Shown here: piece by piece, positions 17,481-26,055 of the stretch
Layout of the letters: each line of letters starts with the position of its first letter
Numbering within the stretch: position 1 is the stretch's first letter
DNA from: Mesostigma viride
Taxonomy: Eukaryota; Streptophyta; Mesostigmatophyceae; Mesostigmatales; Mesostigmataceae
Length of the DNA: 44,454 nucleotides
Assembly (NCBI GenBank): GCA_009746045.1
Contig: RPFO01001719.1
Location: forward strand, 1-44,454
Direction of reading: 5' to 3'
Program-made: the position numbers and the translations under genes
The notes under the pieces: model-generated
Database searches by the model: none
Told to the model about the DNA's origin: nothing
The model's input: only the letters and a program-made list of their open reading frames with translations

Positions 17481-17482
17481 AG
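17476..17482 (+). promoter_or_regulatory. TATA-like box upstream of the DUF5871-like gene
   Basis: TATAAAG lies at the end of the HNH-like gene, 122 bases before ATG 17604. The leader in between contains repeated GCGTCCAAGC-type units (about 17531-17590). Confidence 0.4.
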
Positions 17483-17530
17483 ATCCCATCAGGTCTGCGG
17501 ATCAGCACAGACTCCCGCAGTTCGCGACCG

Positions 17531-17590
17531 ACGCGTCCAAGCGTCCGCGTCCGTGTGTTCAAGCGTCCAAGCGTCCCAAGCGTCCGCGCC
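17531..17590. repeat. Short imperfect GCGTCCAA repeats in the leader
   Basis: Four or five copies of CAAGCGTCC or GCGTCCGCG-like units sit between the TATA-like box and the start codon of the DUF5871-like gene. Confidence 0.6.
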
Positions 17591-17603
17591 CGCCCCTGTC
17601 ATC

Positions 17604-18290
17604 ATGGCGTCCACGATCGTCCTGTTCGAGGATTTCGACCCCAAGAAGATCGTGTACCGCGACCCGAAGAGGTCCACCACCGGCGGGCTGTCCGTCTATC
17701 TGAACTACGCCAAGGATGGGAAGGAGGTGCCAATCCGCATCCAGACCCCGAAAATGAGGGCGCCTTTTGGCATAAGCCGCTTCGAGGGGAAGAAAGGAGA
17801 GGTCAAGTACACCCTCGACCTCAGCTTCGATGACTACCTCAACGAGGAGGAGGACGGGGGCAAGTTTTACAGCAAGTGGGTCGCCTTCGACGACCGGAAC
17901 AAAGAAACCTCGTTCGAGAAGAGCACGACCTGGTTCAACAAGAAGATAAGTCTGGACGTCGTGAACGAGCTGTACACCTCGGCCGTGAAGCCCTCCAAGA
18001 AAGAGCAGTTCCCCCCGACGTTGAAGTGCACTGTGCCCTTCCGCAACGACAAGCCGGAGTGTCAGTTTTTTGACGATAACAAGCTGCCGGCCAAGATGGA
18101 GGATCTAGAGAGGGGAATGTACGTCCAGGCCATTGTGGAGGTCTCGCGCCTCTGGTTCATGGACAAGCAGTTCGGGTGCTCCCCCGTAGTGAAGATGGTC
18201 CAGTTTTTCCCTAACGGCCGCATCCCCAATGCGTACTCCTTCATTGAGAGAGAGGAGCCCCGTGAGGAGGATGGTGTGGCCGCTGAGTAA
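17604..18290 (+). CDS. DUF5871-like protein, possible T7-type single-stranded DNA-binding protein
   Basis: ATG 17604 (MASTIVLFEDFDP) is preferred over 17553, since the upstream part is leader repeat. The 228-residue chain resembles the DUF5871 family conserved in algal giant viruses: a beta-rich chain with KIVYRDPKR, SVYLNYAKDG, PIRIQTPKM, TLKCTVPFRND and IVEVSRLWFMDKQFG. It ends with an acidic tail (IEREEPREEDG). Giant-virus ssDNA-binding proteins of the T7 gp2.5 type have this layout, with an OB-fold and an acidic tail, so a role as SSB at the replication fork is a reasonable inference. The retrotransposon is inserted 29 bases after its stop codon. Confidence 0.65.
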   Translation: MASTIVLFEDFDPKKIVYRDPKRSTTGGLSVYLNYAKDGKEVPIRIQTPKMRAPFGISRFEGKKGEVKYTLDLSFDDYLNEEEDGGKFYSKWVAFDDRNKETSFEKSTTWFNKKISLDVVNELYTSAVKPSKKEQFPPTLKCTVPFRNDKPECQFFDDNKLPAKMEDLERGMYVQAIVEVSRLWFMDKQFGCSPVVKMVQFFPNGRIPNAYSFIEREEPREEDGVAAE

Positions 18291-18314
18291 AATGTAACCT
18301 ATTGATAATCAAAC

Positions 18315-18319
18315 GCATG
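18315..18319. repeat. Target site duplication GCATG (left copy)
   Basis: GCATG precedes the left LTR and is repeated at 26710-26714 right after the right LTR. A 5-bp duplication is typical of Copia/Ty1 integrase. Confidence 0.75.
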
Positions 18320-18973
18320 ATTTGCGCAGCAACTCGTCAGCAGAGCTTGTGAGCTCCTGGTCCTTGCCGGCTGGAATGACCCAAGGCTGCTGGCTAGCAA
18401 CCTTTATCCTCACACCAGGCCTACGACCCTCGATAGGCTCGCCACTCGTCGTGACGACCAAGGTTCGTGTGTGAAGACGCTCGTTGCCTCGTTGAGCCTC
18501 GAGCTATATGCAACCTCGTTCCATCCTTGTTCCTCGGTCATGAGCAACGCTGGGCAACGCTACATTGCCAGAGCCTCGTATCGCTGCCTTGCATCATCGT
18601 TGCAGGCAGCATACAGGAATCTCTGGCTATCCTGTGTCTAGGACAGCACAGGACCTGCCACAGTCCTGCAAGGACTTACATCCTTGCAGACTTGCTGGCT
18701 GGTTACTGGCTTCTACTAGCCACAGTACCGTTGAGCCCTCAGTACACTGTGTCCCAGTCACGTGAGAGTCCAGGCTAAGCCTGTGCAGGCACGGCCTGCC
18801 ACGTGTCCTGTCCACTATGCCCTGAGTGTGCACCGCCCTCGCCCACCGGTCGGCAGTACTTCGGGACTTGATAACTTTCTAGTCCCTTGTCTGTTCTAGG
18901 CGGTTGACACGGCGTTGGAAAGGTCTCCTCAACCTGCATCCATCTAGCACATTGGTGCCCCAATATGCTAACT
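18320..18973 (-). repeat. 3' LTR (left copy)
   Basis: 654 bases matching the right copy except for one A/T, one A/C and one C/T difference. A 9-bp stem (CTGCAAGGA at 18666-18674 with TCCTTGCAG at 18681-18689, 6-base loop) lies inside and could affect transcript ends. Confidence 0.92.
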
Positions 18974-19907
18974 CCAACCCTTTCTTGTTTTGGAGCTTGG
19001 ACCAGCCTGAGAACCTATCAGCCACTGTCCCCACAAGCCTTGAACATCTGATCCCTCCCAGAGACCAGACCTGCCTTTTCTTTTGGAACCTGAGGTGCCT
19101 CCAAATATTAGCTAGGCCTGCTCATTGGTTCAAAGGTTGCCCTCTGACCCACATGACATCCCAACCCTTTCTTTGGGAACCTGGTGTAGATTAAAGTTAG
19201 GTCTTCACTTAGTCAGAGGAGTTTGGATAGAGGAGTCCATGAACGTACTATTGTGAGTTCCTGGTCATCCAGTTATCACAGGCGCCCGTTCATATGGCGC
19301 CCGCCACGGAGCCTCCTTTATCTTTTAAATCCTTCCAAAGACTGAGAGAGCCCTGACAAATGTTAGCCAACACATGGGGAGCCCATGTCCTCACTGAGTC
19401 TCACTCAGGATTCATACATGCCAGGCTGAGGTCAGCTGGGGAATCGAACCCCACCCCATATCCTCCAGGTTTGGATCAGCTCCTGGAACTGAGCATCACA
19501 AACAACAAGACATGACAATAACAAGATTATGTTTTATTATAAAGAAGTATAACCCATAGTGAGGCCCCTGGCAACCACGTCCAACATGGTCACACAACCA
19601 GGGATTTTATTAGCATGCAACAGGTTGGTTACAGAGAATATATACAAATGTACAGCAACCTGTTAGAGCCAACACTTGGGCTGCCCTTGCAGGGTCCATT
19701 CCATGAAGACCCAAGGCCCATTACAAAGTCCTTAAGACTCTTCTGCAGCTCCATGACAGAGCCAGGCGAAATTCTCAGCCAGGGGAGTGACTCCACCCTG
19801 ACCCCTGTCCAGCAGAGTGTGTCTGAACTCTGAAGGACCTGCTGTCAGCCACCACGTGGCTGCCCAGCCCACTGGGATGCCTCCCACCTAGAGCAAGGCT
19901 GTTTGGT
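18974..19907 (-). other. Internal non-coding 3' region of the retrotransposon
   Basis: The 934 bases between the RNase H stop and the 3' LTR have no supported gene. They contain a tRNA-like remnant at 19437-19494 and, next to the LTR, the possible polypurine tract. Confidence 0.6.
19437..19494 (-). other. tRNA-like remnant (T-arm and D-arm) inside the retrotransposon
   Basis: In the minus-strand sense there is a perfect T-arm: TGGGG, loop TTCGATT, CCCCA, holding the B-box GGTTCGATTCC. At the proper distance upstream is a 4-bp D-stem GCTC/GAGC with an 8-base loop. The anticodon and acceptor stems do not pair, so this is not a working tRNA gene. It may be the head of a SINE or an old tRNA insertion. 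Confidence 0.45.
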
Positions 19908-20744
19908 CTACTCTGGCCCTCCCCCCTTGGAGGCCATGAGCCCACGAAGCAAAGGGTATTGCAGCTCAGCCTTCTCCTCCAGCTTGGTGAGAGCATCTGC
20001 AGGGTTGTCCACGCCAGCCACATGTTCAATGTTAGCTAAGCAAGACATTTCCTTGAGCAACAAATAATCAAGGTCCCTGCTCCTGGCCAGCTGCCTGTGC
20101 ACAAACTGCACCATGCCCATGCTGTCAGTTCTTACCAGTGTGTGCATCTGCAACCGACAGGAAGCCACTTGACATAGCTGGTAAAATAGCTCCCTCAAGT
20201 AAAGAGCAGTATGAAGCCCTTCACAGATTGCCCTGCACTCAGCAATGTCACTGCTGGGAGTTACCCTGTTCTGCAACCGACTGTACCAGCAGACCAGAGA
20301 GGACTGTTCCTGCACCAGGGATATTAATGCTGCTGCACGGCCCCTGACCTCTGTGACCTTCCTACTATCCATAGAACTGTCCACATAGAGCATCATGTCA
20401 AAAGGCCTGTACAAATCCAAAGGACCCAGCATGAGAGGGGGAGACATGCGAACAGCCTCTACCACTCTCTCAGCACCCACCTCAACCAGTTGGGAATCGG
20501 TCAACCGACTCAGTACCAACAGGTCAGGAGCACAAATGCTGGCCAGCCATGCCAACATACCTCGTATTGTTGCACATCTGGCCTGGGTGATGGGCTCCTG
20601 CAAGGCATCTATGATCTGCTGAGGATAATCCTTACCACCCTCCAGCTGGATGGACCATGTACCCTGCTTGGACCAAGGTCGCCTGCATTCCACAAAACAC
20701 CATGGGCTCATTCTCAACCATGTACTGGATCTTACCCAGTTCAA
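19908..20744 (-). CDS. Retrotransposon pol, end of RT and RNase H
   Basis: This frame is the same as that of the integrase-protease-RT ORF, but a stop at 20769-20771 separates them, because a stretch of about 300 bases between is read in another frame. It encodes the connection region and a Copia-type RNase H: MMLYVDSSMDSRK (first catalytic Asp), SSDIAECRAI (Glu), and LVRTDSMGMVQF (the usual CDN segment). The order and spacing fit Copia RNase H, where the segments are YSDADWA, STEAEYIA and CDNQSA. It ends in LRGLMASKGGGPE. Confidence 0.75.
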   Translation of the reverse strand: MNWVRSSTWLRMSPWCFVECRRPWSKQGTWSIQLEGGKDYPQQIIDALQEPITQARCATIRGMLAWLASICAPDLLVLSRLTDSQLVEVGAERVVEAVRMSPPLMLGPLDLYRPFDMMLYVDSSMDSRKVTEVRGRAAALISLVQEQSSLVCWYSRLQNRVTPSSDIAECRAICEGLHTALYLRELFYQLCQVASCRLQMHTLVRTDSMGMVQFVHRQLARSRDLDYLLLKEMSCLANIEHVAGVDNPADALTKLEEKAELQYPLLRGLMASKGGGPE

Positions 20745-21006
20745 ACCGTTTCTGGATCCTGGCCAGAGTCAACTCTTGCCAAGTGGGATGGCCCAGGAGA
20801 TGCAGATCATCACCATGCAGGGAGGCAAACGCTGGCAGCCCCTCATAGCTACCCTGAAACAGACAAGGATCAACTGGAGAGACTGAGAGACCACAGACAG
20901 ACCTGAGGTACTTCTCCAAGCTCTTCCTCCAGATGATGGGACTCGATCTAAGGCCTTCACGCCTTTGAGAATCCTCAAATACCTCGTCTTCAGCTCTGCC
21001 CTCCAC
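20632..21006 (-). pseudogene. Retrotransposon pol, RT active-site region in a shifted frame
   Basis: This segment carries GLRSSPIIWRKSLEKYL (the Copia GLKQSPRAW segment), DPCLF and LHGDDLHLLG. The last is the RT catalytic box that normally reads YVDD; here it is HGDD, with both metal-binding Asp kept. The useful part runs from about 20950 to 20665. On both sides the correct frame is the one used by the rest of pol. So there are two one-base shifts, near 20950 and near 20665, that restore each other. Either the element is slightly damaged or the sequence has two indel errors. No homopolymer is seen at these places. Confidence 0.7.
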
Positions 21007-23492
21007 ACTGCAGGCACCTTAACAAAGAAAGGGGGTATTGTGCGCCAAGTATCCTGTGCTTCCTGCTGATCACCCTTAAGAAAAGCCCTCTTGAAATCTA
21101 CCAACACAGAGCTATAGGGTATCCCCTTCTGCAGAAAAGACAAATAAATGCACAACAAAATCCTCCATGTATCATGCAGCATCCCTGGTGTGTAAAGCTC
21201 CTCATCTGCTAACTGTCCAGTGCCATGGTACTCAGTCACAACTGGTCTAACATGTGGCACCTGCACGCCATCTACCTCCTTGAGCTTGAGGACAAACATC
21301 AATCTGAGCAGCTGGTGATCCTCAGGGAGGACATCCACAGGCTCTGCACAGTTGGCAACTATCCACTCATGCCCAGAAGCAACAAAGCCAAGAGTCCATG
21401 CCTTAGCCATCTTGGGGCTTTGCATCATCTCCACTAGCTTGCGCCAAGGTACAGGACTCGTTCCTGGGATCTGGTACCTCTGCACACCCAACTCACGTGG
21501 GTCAAACGTAGTAGGGAGGATCAGCAGGTCCCCAGCAATGGGCTCCTTTGTATCAGGACCCTCTGCCTCTAGACCCCTCACAGCCCTTACAGCCACACTA
21601 AGACCCTGGGAGTAGCGATATCTCTGCAAGGGAAGGCGGCCCTGCCCTTCTAATGCTAGCTCCTCAGAGGATATCCTCACCCCTGGTAAGCACAAGAAGT
21701 TCTGACCTAGAATGGCAGGCCCCTGATACCCTTCAACCACACTGAACGTGGTGGGCACCCCCAGGATAGGCACACTCACTTCTCCCAAGATCTTCATGGA
21801 CACATTCCCAGAGAAATCAGACACAGCTAGGCAGCTAGGGGATGACCACTGCAAGCCTGCAGCATCCTCTACCCTTAGAATGGACACCTGTGAGTTGGTA
21901 TCCACTTCTAGTGCTGGTGCCCCACATGACCCCCATCCCGTGAGCTTAGATACCTTGGGATCACGCTTGCTGTTCTGCAGAGCTCGAATGATGTCCGCCA
22001 TAAGCAGCCCCCTGGACTGTGGTGCAGCCCTGGCCACCTCTGGCCTTGTGACAGACGTCTCAGCAGACTCCTGCTCACCCTCATCCATCCAGGACAGACC
22101 ATAATCCAAGCATGGTGGGTTAGCATCTGCTGCCTGGCTCTCATCCTGCTCATCTCCCTCCAAGGGAGGATCAGGGCCGTCTTCAGGCCAGATTGCAGTT
22201 GGCCTTCTCTCCTTGACGTGAGCCCAGGATAGCCTGTACACGTGCTTGGGATTACTCTCCAAAGCCACCAGACAAGAATGGTTAGCTTCCTCAACATGGG
22301 TTACCTGCCCATCTTGCCACTTGCCACGCTTGCCTGGTAATGACGGTTCCTTCCACATCCTGACCCTCAGTCCCACCTGGGGCCTCAGCATTTTCCAACC
22401 CTTGTCCTTACGCCTCAATCTGGAAAACACCCTGTCTGCCTTCTTCAGGCAGGCTGCCACCACGTCCTGTGATAGCATACCAAACTGCAATGCCAGGGGA
22501 GAGACTGCCACACCATCATAGTAATAGGTTACCCTGTGGTTAAGCTGCTCCTCAATCCCCTTACACCAAGCTGCTTTCTCTAGAGCTGATGCCACAACAG
22601 GCACACTCCTAGCTGCTAGCACCACTGTTTTTACTTCACGTATAGATCTCTCTACAGCTCCCTGCTGCCCATGGGATTCCCTAGGGACCACTACCAACTT
22701 ACAAGGAAGCTGGTCAGCCAGCTTGATCAAGCAGTCAAACTGCAAGTCAGCTTGCACCTTGGTGTACACCCCAAAGCCTGGCAACAAAGACTGGAGACCC
22801 ATCAACAGCTGATGCTCCTGCATTCCAGGAAGAATGGTCAGCAACCTATATCTGCTAAACCTATCCACCCCCACCAACAGATACATGCCCCTGATGTGTT
22901 GGATGTCCACCTGGATATCCCCCCGCTCTCTAGCAGGCTCTCTGGCATGGGACTGTGGGAGGCGAACAGCATTCTCCTGACAGACACAATTCTGAGCAGC
23001 TGCACTGCAGGCCTCTAGCAAAGGCTCCTTGCCAATCTTCCAAGCAAACATCTCTGCCTGCTTAGAGTGACCAAAGATATGGTGTAGAGTGTTTCCAGCC
23101 TGAGCATAGCTCAACCCCCTGTCAGCCTGGCTGCACAGAGAGGAACGTGACAAAGACTGTGTGCTTGGGATAGCACGACCCACCTGCTGTTCTCTTGCTC
23201 CAGGGACCTCCTCCAAGGTAGCTCGGCTCCCAGAGCCAGCCCCGGTTCCCACAGAAGCTGCAGGTCCTTCCAGTCTGGCGGCTTGACTCCCAGAGTCAAC
23301 CCCAACAACTGGAGACCCTGCACCTGCCACAGGCACAGGGAATTCCACTGCTGCAGCAGCGTTATTGCAATCATTGAGTGGAAGCACCTCATCATTCCCA
23401 ACCCCTTGCTGCTGCACAAGAGGGACACCCCCATTACTATGTACAACTGTTCGTCCCACTAGGGGTGATTGACTATTTACAGGGGACAACAT
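20769..23492 (-). CDS. Retrotransposon pol: integrase, protease-like domain and first part of RT
   Basis: 907 residues, same frame as gag. The N-terminal part is disordered. An integrase follows: H-x4-H zinc pair (LHHIFGHSK) with CVC, catalytic Asp in GDIQVDIQHIRG, second Asp in KVQADLQFD and Glu in GQQGAVERSIREV. A small all-beta region (VRMWKEPSLPGKRGKW) comes after it. Then comes a retropepsin-like segment with LEVDTNSQVSIL (where DTGA would be expected) and AILGQNFLCLPG (as ILGxDFL). The RT begins with LMFVLKLKEVDG and has VLVDFKRAFLKGD, the first catalytic Asp. Normal Copia order is protease, integrase, RT, RNase H; here the protease-like segment lies after the integrase. The frame leaves RT near 20950. 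Confidence 0.8.
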   Translation of the reverse strand: MLSPVNSQSPLVGRTVVHSNGGVPLVQQQGVGNDEVLPLNDCNNAAAAVEFPVPVAGAGSPVVGVDSGSQAARLEGPAASVGTGAGSGSRATLEEVPGAREQQVGRAIPSTQSLSRSSLCSQADRGLSYAQAGNTLHHIFGHSKQAEMFAWKIGKEPLLEACSAAAQNCVCQENAVRLPQSHAREPARERGDIQVDIQHIRGMYLLVGVDRFSRYRLLTILPGMQEHQLLMGLQSLLPGFGVYTKVQADLQFDCLIKLADQLPCKLVVVPRESHGQQGAVERSIREVKTVVLAARSVPVVASALEKAAWCKGIEEQLNHRVTYYYDGVAVSPLALQFGMLSQDVVAACLKKADRVFSRLRRKDKGWKMLRPQVGLRVRMWKEPSLPGKRGKWQDGQVTHVEEANHSCLVALESNPKHVYRLSWAHVKERRPTAIWPEDGPDPPLEGDEQDESQAADANPPCLDYGLSWMDEGEQESAETSVTRPEVARAAPQSRGLLMADIIRALQNSKRDPKVSKLTGWGSCGAPALEVDTNSQVSILRVEDAAGLQWSSPSCLAVSDFSGNVSMKILGEVSVPILGVPTTFSVVEGYQGPAILGQNFLCLPGVRISSEELALEGQGRLPLQRYRYSQGLSVAVRAVRGLEAEGPDTKEPIAGDLLILPTTFDPRELGVQRYQIPGTSPVPWRKLVEMMQSPKMAKAWTLGFVASGHEWIVANCAEPVDVLPEDHQLLRLMFVLKLKEVDGVQVPHVRPVVTEYHGTGQLADEELYTPGMLHDTWRILLCIYLSFLQKGIPYSSVLVDFKRAFLKGDQQEAQDTWRTIPPFFVKVPAVWRAELKTRYLRILKGVKALDRVPSSGGRAWRSTSGLSVVSQSLQLILVCFRVAMRGCQRLPPCMVMICISWAIPLGKS

Positions 23493-23498
23493 CTCAAG

Positions 23499-23501
23499 TC
23501 A
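23499..23501 (-). promoter_or_regulatory. In-frame TGA between gag and pol, candidate readthrough stop
   Basis: The mRNA sense reads UGA CUU GAG AUG. Gag and pol are in the same frame around this stop. A C following UGA is a known leaky context in several viral readthrough sites, so translation past the stop could give the small share of gag-pol needed. Re-initiation at the ATG three codons later is an alternative. Confidence 0.5.
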
Positions 23502-24461
23502 TGGCTTACCCACCTGGCCAGAGCCTGCTCCAGCAGACTTGGCCTGGTCTGGGCAGTCACGTCGCCAATGACCCGTCCTGCCACATCCAAAGCACTTGTC
23601 ATCCTTCCCAGCAGCAGCCTTCTTCAGGCCACCCTGGTTCTGGCTGCTCTGACTGGCCTGGGTGCCCTGGCCCTGGCTCTTGCCTTGCCCTTGGCCACCC
23701 TTGTTCTGCTGACCACCCTGGTGACCACCAGCCTGCTGCTGACCCTTGCCTTTGGATCCCTGCTGCTGGCCCTTGCCACCCTGGTTACCATTCTGCCTGC
23801 GCCTGTTAGCCCTCTGACGCCTACTAGGTCTGGTTTCTCCCTGAGCACCCTGCCCAGGGGCGTCACCATGGACCTGATGAGCGGAGGCTGAAGGGGCACC
23901 AGTCACCTGGATTGCCTTGCAAGCAGCATTGTCAGATGGACGGATATTGAAAATAACCTTTTGCAAGGCTGGCCACGTCCCATCTGTCTGATCAGCAAAC
24001 ATCCTAGCTGCATTTCTCCCATCCACACTCAGCCCCATGCGATCCAGGAAGTAATCTGCCACTGCTCTATCAGTCAGATTGAAGCCATGCTTGGCCCCCT
24101 TCTCCCTGATGCGTGTGAGCCGCTGCAGCTCCTCAGCTATTGTGCCCTTGATCTCAAAGGTATCATAGCTGAGCTTATAGTGATTAGTGAGGTTGAGTAC
24201 CTTATCAGAAAACTCCTGACGTAGGCCCTCTAGGAACTGAGACCAAGTCAGCTTGTCCTTGACAGCCTGCCTAGCCTTGTCCCTCACCCTCTCACTTGAA
24301 TCCCTATTAGTCGTGGATGTGTGGAATACCTGCACAAGGTTGACAGTGGGATCTACAGAGCATGAAACTAGCTCCATATCCTCCAACCACTTGTCTAGCT
24401 CTTCCTGTCCCACAGGAGGCTTGAGAGGCTTCTGGCCATTCATCACAGCCACAGCACTCAT
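23499..24461 (-). CDS. Retrotransposon gag with zinc knuckle
   Basis: The likely start is ATG 24461 (MSAVAVMNGQKPL). The upstream part of the ORF to 24572 is Cys-rich and not convincing. Residues about 15-210 are helical, as in Copia gag (UBN2-like region: WLEDMELVSC, LTWSQFLEGLRQEFSDK, YFLDRMGL). A long Gln/Gly/Lys-rich nucleic-acid-binding region follows, with one CCHC zinc knuckle, CFGCGRTGHWRRDC. It ends with GSGQVGKP and TGA (23499-23501). Only two codons separate this stop from the first Met of pol in the same frame, so readthrough could make a gag-pol fusion. Confidence 0.8.
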   Translation of the reverse strand: MSAVAVMNGQKPLKPPVGQEELDKWLEDMELVSCSVDPTVNLVQVFHTSTTNRDSSERVRDKARQAVKDKLTWSQFLEGLRQEFSDKVLNLTNHYKLSYDTFEIKGTIAEELQRLTRIREKGAKHGFNLTDRAVADYFLDRMGLSVDGRNAARMFADQTDGTWPALQKVIFNIRPSDNAACKAIQVTGAPSASAHQVHGDAPGQGAQGETRPSRRQRANRRRQNGNQGGKGQQQGSKGKGQQQAGGHQGGQQNKGGQGQGKSQGQGTQASQSSQNQGGLKKAAAGKDDKCFGCGRTGHWRRDCPDQAKSAGAGSGQVGKP

Positions 24462-24514
24462 ATGAGGTCTAGTCCCAGGCAAAGCACGAGGGTCACTGCC
24501 AATGACAGCAGCTC

Positions 24515-24907
24515 CTACGGTGCTAATGGCGCAGGAACATGAGCTGCAGGAACACCAGACGGAGGCACACATGGTCTCTTACCAGGTGCTTGCCGTTCAG
24601 CATCATTCTGGCCCTCCCCCGTCAGCACCACGCCGTCGGTTGGCCACCCTGCACGCTCCTCCCCTTGTGCCACCTCTTTCCTCTTCCGGTTGGAAGCCCT
24701 CCTGCCATTGACGCCCTCTGCCGTTGGGATCGCCTGTCCCTCTGGCACGACGTTGGCGGGGCCTCCCGTGTCTGCCCTTGCCTCACCCCCGCCATCCCCC
24801 GCTCCTGCCCCGCTCCCGCTGCCGCCCCCGCGCGTGTTACGAAGCATTATAGAATACCACAGAAAACACACGCAGATATGGCTGCTGGAACCCTCAGGCT
24901 CACGCAC
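24515..24907 (-). CDS. Possible small ORF of the retrotransposon leader, low-complexity
   Basis: 130 residues with a Gly/Ala-rich segment (GGGSGSGAGAGDGGGE) and a basic RRASNRKRKEV segment that resembles a nuclear signal. It lies between the longer leader ORFs and gag. It could be the N-terminal extension of gag in another frame, or non-coding leader. Weak case. Confidence 0.25.
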   Translation of the reverse strand: MREPEGSSSHICVCFLWYSIMLRNTRGGGSGSGAGAGDGGGEARADTGGPANVVPEGQAIPTAEGVNGRRASNRKRKEVAQGEERAGWPTDGVVLTGEGQNDAERQAPGKRPCVPPSGVPAAHVPAPLAP

Positions 24908-24981
24908 TTACTCCAGACGAGGCCGCCTCCTGGCTTGCACTCGCCTGCCCCTCCTCACGGTCTGGTCGCTCCTCAACACCC

Positions 24982-25380
24982 TCAGCAACCGGTGGCTGCT
25001 GCTGCCGCTGCGACTATCTGGAGGCTTGGATTAAACTCTCCTAGAACGCAGGTCACAGGTCGCCCGTCCTCCTTGCGTTCGACTGGATGTTGAGTCTCAC
25101 CTGGGTTGCGATGCCAAGCAAGGTCGCGTACCCACCGCTTACCGCCGCCGACCAGCTCGTTCTGCTCGCCTCGGCCGTAACGGTCGTACTCGTGAGTGAC
25201 CTCACGAGGGAAATGCAGATCAGCTCGCTGCCTTTCCTCGTAGGTCTCGGTAGTGCCGTCGCCCTGGTTTATCTCCTGGGCTGAGCGCTTTACGGAGCCC
25301 TCTGGCTTGTCAGTCCACTCGAAATGGACGTCTTCAGGCGTCTTCTCGACCCCCGTGACAATTCCACCTCCGGACCCCAC
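24982..25380 (-). CDS. Retrotransposon leader ORF 2, unknown
   Basis: Up to 132 residues with natural-looking composition (VEKTPEDVHFEWTDKPEG, THEYDRYGRGEQNEL, RWVRDLAWHRNPGE). It overlaps the end of ORF 1 in another frame, so ORF 1 and ORF 2 may be one gene joined by a frame change near 25340-25400. No family recognised. Confidence 0.35.
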   Translation of the reverse strand: MGSGGGIVTGVEKTPEDVHFEWTDKPEGSVKRSAQEINQGDGTTETYEERQRADLHFPREVTHEYDRYGRGEQNELVGGGKRWVRDLAWHRNPGETQHPVERKEDGRPVTCVLGEFNPSLQIVAAAAAATGC

Positions 25381-26032
25381 GCACTGGTGGTTTCCGGCCT
25401 CGGTGTATCAAGCCTTGAGTATACCCCGAAAGGCTGTGTGGTGATAAAGAACCTGTCTGCGTACCCTCTCGACTCTTGCAAAAGGACAGCAACAAGATTC
25501 TCAATGTTTGGGCAAATACCTCTGCCGTGCTCCAAGGATTTACCGTCTCCCGAGCACGCGCGTTCCGGATGATGTCGGCGTCTGGTACCCCCTCTCCTAG
25601 CACCGCTGTCGCCACCCAGTGGTTAAACAGCCGGGTGCTGCCGAGCGCTGTTGCCACAATCTGGCTAAGCGCCTCCCTGGCTAGGTCGAGACCGGCAAGA
25701 GTTATATGGGCGCCCTGATAAGCGACCTCCACACGATTAGCAGTTTCAGCTAGCGCGTCACGTAGCCGCACCAACTCTTCCACCGCCACTCGCCCCGTCT
25801 CACCTGGAGAAATCACGACGCGAGCCCGTTGAATAATCGGGTCCGCCGCCGCTGGCCTGCTGCCTCCCCCACTCACCGCCACCCACCCCTCTTCTGCCAA
25901 GTGCCTCGCTACGTAGGCCGCTTGCACGAATGTAGGAGCGTTTGCTTGGTTACGGTAGGGGAAAAACGCTTGCGCGTCTCTCTGCTCGTTCGCCTCACCA
26001 GCACCGTGGCTGCTTGACGATGAACCAGACAT
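25334..26032 (-). CDS. Retrotransposon leader ORF 1, unknown helical protein
   Basis: ATG 26032 (MSGSSSSSHGAGE) lies 24 bases after the 5' LTR; the frame is open further up into the LTR. About 232 residues, mostly helical: FVQAAYVARHLAEEGWVAV, GRVAVEELVRLRDALAETAN, LDLAREALSQIVATAL, VFAQTLRILLLSF. This looks like a gag-like or accessory helical domain, but I do not recognise it. Its place before gag is not usual for Copia, where gag is the first gene. Confidence 0.5.
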   Translation of the reverse strand: MSGSSSSSHGAGEANEQRDAQAFFPYRNQANAPTFVQAAYVARHLAEEGWVAVSGGGSRPAAADPIIQRARVVISPGETGRVAVEELVRLRDALAETANRVEVAYQGAHITLAGLDLAREALSQIVATALGSTRLFNHWVATAVLGEGVPDADIIRNARARETVNPWSTAEVFAQTLRILLLSFCKSREGTQTGSLSPHSLSGYTQGLIHRGRKPPVRGVRRWNCHGGREDA

Positions 26033-26055
26033 GAAAGCGTGGAAGCAATAGTACG

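Noticed and set aside
19437-19494. Functional tRNA gene
   Set aside because: T-arm and D-stem are good but the acceptor and anticodon stems do not pair.
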